From: Thermogemmatispora carboxidivorans
GTDB lineage: Bacteria; Chloroflexota; Ktedonobacteria; Ktedonobacterales; Ktedonobacteraceae
DNA: 64,000 nucleotides
NCBI RefSeq assembly: GCF_000702505.1
Contig: NZ_JNIM01000001.1
Span: forward strand, 4,812,327 to 4,876,326
Direction: 5' to 3'
Shown here in pieces: positions 42,705 through 49,982 of this stretch. How positions within the stretch are numbered: the stretch's first letter is position 1; each line of letters opens with the position of its first letter. The notes below the pieces were generated by a model that searched no databases, had not been told where the DNA came from, and was given only the letters and a program-made list of their open reading frames with translations. Made by a program: the position numbers and the translations under genes.

Positions 42705-43796
42705 CTAAAGCATCGGCACCACGCCGGCACGGTGGGCCTCAGAGATCAGAATCCTGTCGACGACAGCACCCTGTTTCTCTTCCTTGGCGTAGAGCGCATC
42801 GCTGGCAATATTGACGGCATCGCCTGTCATAGCAGCACTTATCTCACTGGCATCCCAATAACCAAAGCCCTGCGCATCGGGGGAGAGCGCTACCCCGAGC
42901 AAAGTGCGATCGGGTAGCACCACAATGACAGCATGGAGGCCAATGCTCTCTACCGCCGACGCCAGCAGCAGCGTCACCTCGGCATCTGAGCCACCGCCCT
43001 GCTGGAGCACCTCGGAAGGAAGGCGAATCAGCTGGGTAGCCGAGGCCGCGCTCTCCGGGCCAGCATAGGGGGCTCCCTGACGCTGGCAGCGCAGGCCATA
43101 GTCGAGTCGTAGGGCGTCGAAGATGGCATCGACCTGGTCAAGCACCTGGCGCAGAATCGTTCCTGAGTAACCCGTCATCGCCGCGGGAGCCGGCGGCGGT
43201 TGCTGAGGAAGATAGGCCATCGCCCGAGAGACCAGCTCTTCAACCGCCGGCGCTGTCGGCGTGACCCAGGCCGCGAGGCGTAAGCGATTGGCCGCCGACC
43301 AGGCCATCAGGCGCCGCGAATGGAGCTGCAAGGGGATGGCATTGCTGTAATAGCGCGTACCCTGTCCATCGGCAACCGTCACCTGTACCTGGGTCTGACG
43401 ATCACTGGTCAACGTTCGCAAGACGCCATTCAACAAGGGCGGCACAAAGCCCACACTCTGCACCCGCCCCTCGGCGCTGACCGTGCGCGTCTCCGTCTGT
43501 GAAAAACCAGCAATGGCCACACTGACGCGCAGCGGCTGCGGACCAGCCACGCTACTGAAGAGAACCTCCACGACGGCGCTTCCCGTGTGCAGGTAAGAGG
43601 GATAGAAGGCCGAGAATAATTCCTGGGGGGCTTTCACACAGACACGTACTGGGAGCTGGCCGCCACAGTGCTGGCCACCCACCAGGCTCGCCTGCTGATA
43701 GCGGGCATAGCTCTGCAGGCCACCCCAGACATAGCCCAACCCCAGGCCCGTCAACCCGCTGACTGCCAGCAACAGCACGATAATTTTTCTGGCCAT
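42705..43796 (-). CDS. Membrane-anchored protein with degenerate transglutaminase-like domain
   Basis: I do not recognise a named family for the whole protein. About 363 residues from the ATG at 43796 (the frame is open to a GTG at 43829; no strong ribosome binding site decides). One N-terminal helix (KIIVLLLAVSGLTGLGLGYVWG) anchors an outer part. Residues about 60-165 look like beta-rich domains. The C-terminal part IRLPSEVLQQGGGSDAEVTLLLASAVESIGLHAVIVVLPDRTLLGVAL follows the transglutaminase-like pattern (R.P.E.L....G.C.D...LL.a.....G....lv..pgH...gv), but the catalytic Cys is Ser and the His is Asp/Arg. An inactive, binding role is inferred. It precedes the FHA membrane protein by about 95 bases on the same strand, so the two probably work together. 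Confidence 0.7.
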   Translation of the reverse strand: MARKIIVLLLAVSGLTGLGLGYVWGGLQSYARYQQASLVGGQHCGGQLPVRVCVKAPQELFSAFYPSYLHTGSAVVEVLFSSVAGPQPLRVSVAIAGFSQTETRTVSAEGRVQSVGFVPPLLNGVLRTLTSDRQTQVQVTVADGQGTRYYSNAIPLQLHSRRLMAWSAANRLRLAAWVTPTAPAVEELVSRAMAYLPQQPPPAPAAMTGYSGTILRQVLDQVDAIFDALRLDYGLRCQRQGAPYAGPESAASATQLIRLPSEVLQQGGGSDAEVTLLLASAVESIGLHAVIVVLPDRTLLGVALSPDAQGFGYWDASEISAAMTGDAVNIASDALYAKEEKQGAVVDRILISEAHRAGVVPML

Positions 43797-43972
43797 TGCC
43801 TCTTTTCTCGCCCCTTGCCTGCTTTGCACCAGGAGAATGTGGTGTGAGATGGAGGCATTATATCAAAGCGTGTCAGAGCCGACAAAGGGCATAGGACTTG
43901 TTGGGGAGATGCCTCCAGGCCGGGCTGGGCCTCTCTGGCTGTCATCCCTCAGACTGGCCGCAGACTCTCTCA

Positions 43973-44521
43973 TTATGAGGAGAGCACAGAGCGGAACTGG
44001 AAGGCACGGACGAGCAGGAGCACGCCAAAGACAATGGCGTAGAGACCAATCAGCCAGACCAGAGCCAGCAGTCCAGCCGCTGGACTCAAGGCCAGGGCAA
44101 TCCCTAAGAGAATGGAGACTGCCCCAGCCAGTATCAGCGTCCATTCTAAGCCGAACGCGCGTCGGAAGCTCAGGGCTGCTGCCACCTCGATCACCCCCGT
44201 GAGGATGGCCCAGCTGGCTACCAGGGCGAGCAAGACCAGGGCCGTAATGCCTGGCCAGAAGAAAGCCAGGAGACCTGCCAGAATGCCGGCCAGCCCTTCA
44301 ATGAGCAGAATCCACCAATGACCGACAACGTTGCGCTCCTGGAGCGCCTGCGCCACGGCTACCAGGCCGTCAACAAGGGCATAGGCTCCAAAAAGATAAA
44401 TCAGCACCAGCAGGGTGAGATGAGGCCAGAGTAGGGCCGCAATGCCAAAGAGAATGGCAGCTGCTCCGCGTATGGCCAGTATCCACCAGGAGTGCTGCGA
44501 GATCTGATAACCGGTCATCAT
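43973..44521 (-). CDS. HdeD-family (DUF308) membrane protein
   Basis: This is a small integral membrane protein of the HdeD/DUF308 family, linked in enterobacteria to acid resistance; no biochemical activity is established. About six hydrophobic helices in three similar pairs are visible (WWILAIRGAAAILFGIAALLWP; WWILLIEGLAGILAGLLAFFWP; WTLILAGAVSILLGIALALSP), the internal triplication typical of the family. The ATG at 44521 is chosen since GGAG lies ten bases upstream; a GTG at 44530 is only one base from it. 182 residues. It is divergent neither from nor clearly linked to its neighbours. Confidence 0.9.
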   Translation of the reverse strand: MMTGYQISQHSWWILAIRGAAAILFGIAALLWPHLTLLVLIYLFGAYALVDGLVAVAQALQERNVVGHWWILLIEGLAGILAGLLAFFWPGITALVLLALVASWAILTGVIEVAAALSFRRAFGLEWTLILAGAVSILLGIALALSPAAGLLALVWLIGLYAIVFGVLLLVRAFQFRSVLSS

Positions 44522-44823
44522 GCTGATCACGCTCCTTTTCCTCTGCCAAACCGGTCACTCTGCTTCCCGATCCTATGTTATGTAGGGAAGAGACTTCGCC
44601 ACTTCTTCTTCCCCATTAGGAATAACCAGAGCAGAGCCTATCTTGCATCCATCTATCCATAGGGAAGACACGCAATCCAGCGGCGTGTGGAGACAGGCGC
44701 CTGGCGCAAGGCGTTAGCCAGCCCAGCACAGGCCAGCGTCGTCCTCCCCGCTCGACTGGACTGGCCGGCGCTAGATAGGAGAGGTTGCTATCTGCCTGAG
44801 CCGGCCAGCAACCAGCTAGAAGC

Positions 44824-45420
44824 TTAGGAGACGGGATCAGGGTCCACCTTTGTTGAGGGGAAGTCGATAAAGGCCGGGGGAACGGCGTCGGCCAGCCAGG
44901 TCTGGTCGTTACCGCGATAGAAGCGGACCCCCTGTTCGCTGGCTGCTCGCGCGCGTACCATGAGGACGACAGGTCGGCGCGTTCGGCGCCCACCCACCTG
45001 TCGAGCGGTCGTGGTATCGGTAGACAGGTGAACGTACTGCCGACGCATGGGCTTGAGTCCCTCACGCTGGATGGCTGGAAGAGCCTCCGGCACGGTTCCA
45101 TGATAGAGGATTTCTGGCGGAATGGCCTCCGGCTTTGGCAGACGACGCGGCAGCGAGTGCCCGTAGAGAGCCCGGATCTTGCCAGCGCGCAGCTCGTAGC
45201 GCTGTTTCCCTGCGCTGGCCATCATGGTCTCCAGGTCTTCCTCTCGTAAGTCACGCCAGCTCGCGCGCTGCTGGCGTAGGGCCCGCAGCAGGTCGGCTAC
45301 GGGAACCCAGCCCTCTTCATCTAGTTCTAATCCATAACGGCCCGGCTGATGCCGTAGGGCGTGCGCTATTGTCCGACTCAGACTGCGATAATCAACTGGC
45401 TTCTCTCCTCTCTGCTCCAT
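44824..45420 (-). CDS. kptA: RNA 2'-phosphotransferase, KptA/Tpt1 family
   Basis: KptA transfers an internal RNA 2'-phosphate to NAD+, releasing ADP-ribose 1''-2'' cyclic phosphate and nicotinamide. In yeast this finishes tRNA splicing; the bacterial role is unsettled. The family arrangement is intact: LSRTIAHALRHQPGRYGLELDEEGWV at the N-terminus, IRALYGHSLP, then the NAD+ site in LYHGTVPEALPAIQREGLKPMRRQYVHLS and GRRTRRPVVLMVRA. Arg, His, Arg and Arg of the catalytic set are present. 198 residues, slightly longer than E. coli KptA (184). The ATG has AGGAG 15 bases upstream, rather far. No RNA ligase or splicing gene is adjacent. Confidence 0.93.
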   Translation of the reverse strand: MEQRGEKPVDYRSLSRTIAHALRHQPGRYGLELDEEGWVPVADLLRALRQQRASWRDLREEDLETMMASAGKQRYELRAGKIRALYGHSLPRRLPKPEAIPPEILYHGTVPEALPAIQREGLKPMRRQYVHLSTDTTTARQVGGRRTRRPVVLMVRARAASEQGVRFYRGNDQTWLADAVPPAFIDFPSTKVDPDPVS

Positions 45421-45744
45421 GAGATTATCACAATTCTCCTTCTTGCTCTCTCAGCATGCTTAAAGATTCCTTGAGAGGATTTGCTTCTTCATCAAGCAAG
45501 AATAAGTCTCTTCATCCATCTCTCTCAAGCTTGTGCCTCCATCCGCCTTTCTACCCTTTACCTGACCTGACATTCTTCTCACCTCCTGCTAGCAGCAATC
45601 CTTTTGATGTATACTTCTCTATATATAGGGAGATTGATCTCGCCAGGGCTGTGCAGGACCCGGCGAGATCAGGGAGCCTTGGTCAACCGCGTTAGGCTGC
45701 TTTTCAGGATGAAAGCAGAATGAGCCTCAGAAAGGAATCGTATC
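45421..45744. other. Upstream region of the rhamnogalacturonan lyase gene
   Basis: About 320 bases between divergent genes, AT-richer than the surroundings. The ATACTTCTCTATATATAGG block near 45,610-45,630 contains -10-like sequences for the lyase gene but I cannot assign a -35 box. No gene is seen. Confidence 0.35.
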
Positions 45745-47922
45745 ATGTCAGGCAAGAGACTCCGCTCTCTTCCCCTCCCGGGAGCACTTTCCCGTGTGTT
45801 GATCCTCCTGCTCGTCTTGGCCAGTCTGGCAGTGGTGAGAGCACTGCCTGGGCTGCGCGGCGAGCCGGTGCAAGCCGCTTCGCCCGTGACCTTGAGCGTC
45901 TCTGGCATGAGTGCCACCATCAGCAACGGCCTCTTCACGATCAAGTTCAATAGCTCCGGTACCGGCTACTCGCTGGTCTGGCAGGGCAAGGAGCTGATTG
46001 GGCCAGCCAAGGGCTTTTACAGCTCGATCAATGGTGGCACGGGCTTCAGTCCAACACAGCTCACTGTCGTGACCAATACCTCCAGCCTGGTCGATATCGC
46101 CTATATCAGTAGCTGGGGCGAGCTGCACTACGTCGTTCGCAGTGGCGTGAGCGGTCTTTACTCTTACTTTCTGGCCACCGGCATCGGGACGGTCGGTGAG
46201 TTTCGCACGCTCTACCGCGTCGACGGCTCGATCTTCCGCACTGGCTACAATGGCGTTGAGACGGCCATCGCTTTCCCAACGCTGAGCCAGATTCAGTCGG
46301 CTACTGTGCTTCAGGACTCAACCTATCAGCTGAGCGATGGCACTATCTATACAAAATACGATGCCGCCACCTACCTGATGAGTCAGGATCTGCTGCACGG
46401 GGTCTACGGCAACGGCTACGGCGTCTGGCTGATTTCGCCCAGCCACGAGTACAACAATGGCGGCCCGTTGAAGCAGGACCTGACGGTCCACGTCGACAGT
46501 AGCAACGGCGATGCTGTTGTCCTCAATATGCTCATCAGTGCTCATTTTGGGACGCCAGAGGTAGCAATTCCCAACGGCAAGCTCTTCGGTCCCTGGTTTG
46601 TCTACTTTAACAACGGGAGTATCAGCGATGCCCAGGCACAGGCCGCACTTCAACAGCAACAATGGCCCTATAGCTGGCTCTCCAACCCGGCCTATCCACT
46701 CAGTCGGGCTACGGTAACAGGTACTCTGCGCCTGGCCGATGGACGTCCCGCCGCTGGCGCTCAGATTACCCTGGCCCAGCCCGGCGGCGATGTCTACGCC
46801 CAGGGCGCTGGCTATATCTTTACAACGGTGGCCGATAGCGCTGGGAACTTCACGCTCCGCCAGGTGCGCCCTGGCAGCTATAGTCTCTATGCCTGGGCCA
46901 ACGGTGGCAGTATCGGGGATATCACGGATCAGTACGAGCTGGACAATGTGAACGTGACAGGGACAAGTACCAGTCTGGGGACCTTGACCTGGACGCCGGT
47001 GCGCTATAGTACCCTCCTCTGGCAGATCGGCACCGCGGACCGCAAGGCGGCGGAGTTCCGGTTAGGCAATCTGCCGCGTCAGTACGGTCTTTGGAACCAG
47101 GTTCCGGCGAACCTGACCTATACCATCGGCTCCAGCACTCCCGCGAACAACTGGTACTATGCCCAGACGGCAGTCGGGACCTGGAATGTCAACTTCTCTG
47201 TCAGCCAAAGCTATAGCGGCGATGCTCATCTCACAGTGGCGCTGGCCGGTATGACGCGTACTGCCGCTGTGACGCTCCGCGTGAATGGAACGGCTATCGG
47301 CTCCTACCCGGCCTATACGAACGACGCGGCGATCTACCGCAGTGCCAATCAGAGCGGCTCCTACCATCTGATGGTCTTTACCTTCCCGGCCTCGCTGCTG
47401 AAGATCGGGACTAACACGCTAGCCTTCGCCATGACTTCGGTCAGCGGCGGCGGCGGAGCGATGTACGATACTGTCAAGCTGGAAGTAGGGCCACAGGTGA
47501 CCGGCGGTGGCACGACCTCAACGCCAACGCCGACCCCAACTCCTACGCCAACGGCGCGGCCTACGGCAACAGCGACTCCAACGCCGACCGCCACCGCAGG
47601 CAGCGCCTGCCACGTGAGCTATAGCGTCAGCAGCCAGTGGCCTGGCGGCTTCACCGCCAGTATCACGCTGACGAACAGCGGGACAACGACGGTCAATGGC
47701 TGGACGCTGACATTTGTCTTCAGCGCCGGCCAAACGGTCACTCAGGGCTGGAACGCTACTTTCAGTCAGCAGGGGAGCCAGGTAAGCGCAAGCAGCTTGA
47801 GTTATAACGCCGTGTTGGCCCCAGGCACATCGACCACCCTGGGCTTCAATGGCACCTGGACAACTACTAATCCTGCTCCAGCCTCCTTCGCCCTGAATGG
47901 GCAGAGCTGCGCGCTCTCCTGA
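45745..47922 (+). CDS. Secreted rhamnogalacturonan lyase (PL4-like) with CBM2
   Basis: This is an extracellular pectin-degrading enzyme that cleaves rhamnogalacturonan I by beta-elimination. A signal peptide is clear (basic start, then LSRVLILLLVLASLAVVRALP, cleavage near VQAAS). The catalytic domain begins VTLSVSGMSATISNGLFTIKFNSSGTGYSLVWQGKEL (about residue 48), as in RhgB/PL4 enzymes, with HEYNNGGPLKQDLTVH in its later part. It is followed by an FnIII-like domain (ATVTGTLRLADGRPAAGAQITL, about 325-400) and a galactose-binding-like domain (about 415-585). A Thr-Pro linker (about 591-618) leads to a CBM2 (ACHVSYSVSSQWPGGFTASITLTNSGTT..., two terminal Cys) that binds cellulose. 725 residues. 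AAAGGA precedes the ATG, and a perfect terminator follows. Confidence 0.92.
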   Translation: MSGKRLRSLPLPGALSRVLILLLVLASLAVVRALPGLRGEPVQAASPVTLSVSGMSATISNGLFTIKFNSSGTGYSLVWQGKELIGPAKGFYSSINGGTGFSPTQLTVVTNTSSLVDIAYISSWGELHYVVRSGVSGLYSYFLATGIGTVGEFRTLYRVDGSIFRTGYNGVETAIAFPTLSQIQSATVLQDSTYQLSDGTIYTKYDAATYLMSQDLLHGVYGNGYGVWLISPSHEYNNGGPLKQDLTVHVDSSNGDAVVLNMLISAHFGTPEVAIPNGKLFGPWFVYFNNGSISDAQAQAALQQQQWPYSWLSNPAYPLSRATVTGTLRLADGRPAAGAQITLAQPGGDVYAQGAGYIFTTVADSAGNFTLRQVRPGSYSLYAWANGGSIGDITDQYELDNVNVTGTSTSLGTLTWTPVRYSTLLWQIGTADRKAAEFRLGNLPRQYGLWNQVPANLTYTIGSSTPANNWYYAQTAVGTWNVNFSVSQSYSGDAHLTVALAGMTRTAAVTLRVNGTAIGSYPAYTNDAAIYRSANQSGSYHLMVFTFPASLLKIGTNTLAFAMTSVSGGGGAMYDTVKLEVGPQVTGGGTTSTPTPTPTPTPTARPTATATPTPTATAGSACHVSYSVSSQWPGGFTASITLTNSGTTTVNGWTLTFVFSAGQTVTQGWNATFSQQGSQVSASSLSYNAVLAPGTSTTLGFNGTWTTTNPAPASFALNGQSCALS

Positions 47923-47968
47923 AGCTGAAGCCATACAACCTTCTCCCCTCCTCCTTTGGTTTGGACAA

Positions 47969-48007
47969 GGCGCCTGTGGTCAGAGACTGACCACAGGCGC
48001 CTCTTTT
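47969..48007 (+). terminator. Rho-independent terminator of the lyase gene
   Basis: A perfect 15-bp stem (arms 47969-47983 and 47987-48001) with a 3-base loop, followed by TCTTTT, 46 bases after the lyase stop. Confidence 0.93.
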
Positions 48008-48190
48008 GATCGTTCCTTTTTCCCCTCCCCCTCGGCTGCCCAGACAGAGCTTACCCGCCCTGACGGCCCTTGCATTCCCAGTCTCTCGGTCCGAAGGCAC
48101 CCGAAGGCACCGACCTGGTGCTAGCCCTTTCGTTTATCAATGCAATGATTAACCAGTCTTCTCCGTTACTGCGGGTAAAACGATCACAGG

Positions 48191-48208
48191 CTGGCTCTGA
48201 TGAGCCAG
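48191..48208 (+). promoter_or_regulatory. Stem-loop at the ribosome-binding region of a small ORF
   Basis: CTGGCTC (48191-48197), TGAT loop, GAGCCAG (48202-48208). It ends 10 bases before the ATG at 48219 and overlaps the only purine-rich stretch that could serve as a ribosome binding site, so it could limit translation. Confidence 0.4.
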
Positions 48209-48218
48209 GGTTTCGTCT

Positions 48219-48413
48219 ATGCTCACATATCAAGAGGCACAGCAGCTAGAGACACTCATTCAACAGGAAGCGCCAACGGTGGAGGTACACATCTTGCCCG
48301 AGGTGGGGCAACCTGACCACTACTGTCTGGCCATTTACCTGCGTGGCCAGCCACGCTTCGTGGTCCGCTCTCTGGATCAATGGAACCAGCGCAAAAAGAC
48401 GCTGAAGTCCTGA
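48219..48413 (+). CDS. Small hypothetical protein
   Basis: 64 residues, no recognised family. The sequence has the look of a real small soluble protein: helix-forming start (LTYQEAQQLETLIQQEA), alternating beta pattern (VEVHILPEVGQP, CLAIYLRGQPRFVVRSLDQW) and a basic end (NQRKKTLKS). It starts with ATG after a stem-loop. It follows the lyase terminator, so it needs its own promoter, which I cannot identify. Antisense frames over the same stretch are less convincing. Confidence 0.5.
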   Translation: MLTYQEAQQLETLIQQEAPTVEVHILPEVGQPDHYCLAIYLRGQPRFVVRSLDQWNQRKKTLKS

Positions 48414-48748
48414 TAGGGCCTTGTCTGGCAAACCAGTACCTTACGTGATGAAAAGAGAGTGCGGCTAGAAAGAACTGGCCTGCCGCCACGGTCAGGTGAG
48501 GACCAGCGAGGATGCTTGTCCCGGGCCAGGGCAGGCCAGTGCTCAACAGGAAAAAGGTCCTTTCTTCTCTCGGCTCACGAAGGCAACTCGCTGACGAAGC
48601 GCCTTCCAGACAGGCAGACAAACAGACAGGCAGGCAGGGTAGACAGAGAAAGCGACCAGTCAGTCATTCGGGAACCCGGCCAGCCGTCAATCTGCATGCG
48701 CTATAATTTCAGCATAGGAGCAAATTCCACCAATGGAGGTATGCAGGG
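48414..48748. other. Upstream region of the LLM oxidoreductase gene
   Basis: About 335 bases. A perfect -10 box TATAAT lies at 48702-48707, 42 bases before the next ATG, without a good -35 box. A run of eight four-base units (CAGA/CAGG) lies at 48607-48638. A similar run occurs before the PadR gene. No gene is believed here. Confidence 0.5.
48607..48638. repeat. CAGA/CAGG four-base repeat run
   Basis: CAGA, CAGG, CAGA, CAAA, CAGA, CAGG, CAGG, CAGG. A similar run (CAGG, CAGA, CAGG, CAGA, CAGA) occurs at 54052-54071. Both lie in non-coding DNA upstream of plus-strand genes. Confidence 0.65.
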
Positions 48749-49813
48749 ATGAGCGCAGATTCCGCGCCTGCAGCGACGAAGGCTTATCGGAGCCGCGTGG
48801 GGCTGGTGGCTGATTCGCCGCAATTTCCCGGAGCCTGGCAGGAGATTGTCGAGAAGGTCAAGATTGCCGATGAGCTGGGCTTTGACTCGGTCTGGCTGGG
48901 CGAGTCCTGGGGCTACGAGCTGTTCACCTCGCTGGCCGACCTGGCTCGCGCGACCAGGCGCATCAAGCTCGGCGCCGGCATTGCTAATATCTACTCACGC
49001 ACCCCGGCCCTGATCGCCAGCACCGTTGCCACCCTGGATGAGCGTTCTGGGGGGCGCATGATCCTTGGTCTCGGCCCTTCAGGCGCCAATGTCATCGAGC
49101 ACTGGCACGGCGTGCCCTTCGAAAAGCCCTTGCAGCGCACACGCGAGTACGTTGAGATCATCAGGATGATCCTGCGCCACGAGAAGCTCATCTATCATGG
49201 GCAGTTCTTCAAGCTGGAGCGTGGCTTTAAGCTGCGTTTTACGCCGCTACGCGCGGATGTGCCGATTTACGTCGCGGCAATGGGGCCGAAAAACGTGATT
49301 CAGACCGGGGAGATCGCCGACGGCGTCTTGCCAGTCTACTGGCCTGGCCATAAGTGGCAGGAGCTGCGTCAGCACCTGGATGAGGGCGCGCAACGAGCCG
49401 GACGTCCCCCTCACAGCGCGCTGATCGCTCCCTATATCACCAGCGCAATCTTGCCTGAGAATGCCGACGAGCAGATGCGTCAGGCCGCTCGCTATCAGGC
49501 CGCCGCTCCTCTGGCCTACTATATCGGGAAAATGGGCGTCTACTACGCTGAGATGCTGACCCGCCACGGCTATGGGGACCAGGTGCAGGCTGTCATCGAG
49601 GGCTGGAAACAAGGCATGAAGAGCGCTATCGAGGCCGTTGATCCAGACATGCTCGACGCCGTGACCATTGTAGGAACACCGCGCGAGATCGTGGCCAAAC
49701 TGGATGCATGGGCCGAGCAGGGCCTGGATCAGCCACTGCTGAGCATGCCAGGCGGCTCGGTGGACGAGGCCGGCCAGCTCCTGAGCGCTCTGATGGAGGC
49801 CCTGCACTCCTGA
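48749..49813 (+). CDS. LLM-class (F420/FMN-dependent) oxidoreductase
   Basis: This belongs to the luciferase-like monooxygenase superfamily; the pattern fits the F420-dependent group (tetrahydromethanopterin reductase-like). The TIM-barrel start RVGLVADSPQFPGAWQEIVEKVKIADELGFDSVWLGE is typical, with GAGIANIYSRTPALIASTVATLDE and LGLGPSGANVIEHWHGV giving the cofactor loop. The later IYVAAMGPKNVIQTGEIADGVLPVYW block is well kept. 354 residues. The ATG lies nine bases after GGAGG (48735-48739). No F420-biosynthesis gene is nearby, and the substrate is unknown. It stands alone. Confidence 0.9.
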   Translation: MSADSAPAATKAYRSRVGLVADSPQFPGAWQEIVEKVKIADELGFDSVWLGESWGYELFTSLADLARATRRIKLGAGIANIYSRTPALIASTVATLDERSGGRMILGLGPSGANVIEHWHGVPFEKPLQRTREYVEIIRMILRHEKLIYHGQFFKLERGFKLRFTPLRADVPIYVAAMGPKNVIQTGEIADGVLPVYWPGHKWQELRQHLDEGAQRAGRPPHSALIAPYITSAILPENADEQMRQAARYQAAAPLAYYIGKMGVYYAEMLTRHGYGDQVQAVIEGWKQGMKSAIEAVDPDMLDAVTIVGTPREIVAKLDAWAEQGLDQPLLSMPGGSVDEAGQLLSALMEALHS

Positions 49814-49905
49814 CCGGGCCTGCTGCCGCTGTCGAGATAAGGGGAGACAGGCCAGGCCACGGACGTGCCGCTCGCTCTCGTCTGGTGCAACGTCCCTGGC
49901 CTGGC

Positions 49906-49925
49906 CTGAACTGAACTGAACTGAA
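49906..49925. repeat. CTGAA pentamer repeat (four units)
   Basis: Four CTGAA units in tandem between convergent genes. It is in the same register as the GAACC/GAACT run at 4056-4085. Confidence 0.6.
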
Positions 49926-49982
49926 GGTCGCTCTGCTCTTCGCTCAGCCCAATCCACTATTTGCCGGCCACTTGCAAGAGGC

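Noticed and set aside
48607..48638. CRISPR-like repetition
   Set aside because: Four-base units only, no spacers and no cas genes anywhere in the window.
49247..49957. 236-codon minus-strand frame over the LLM gene
   Set aside because: Antisense shadow; the plus-strand gene has clear motifs and a GGAGG site.
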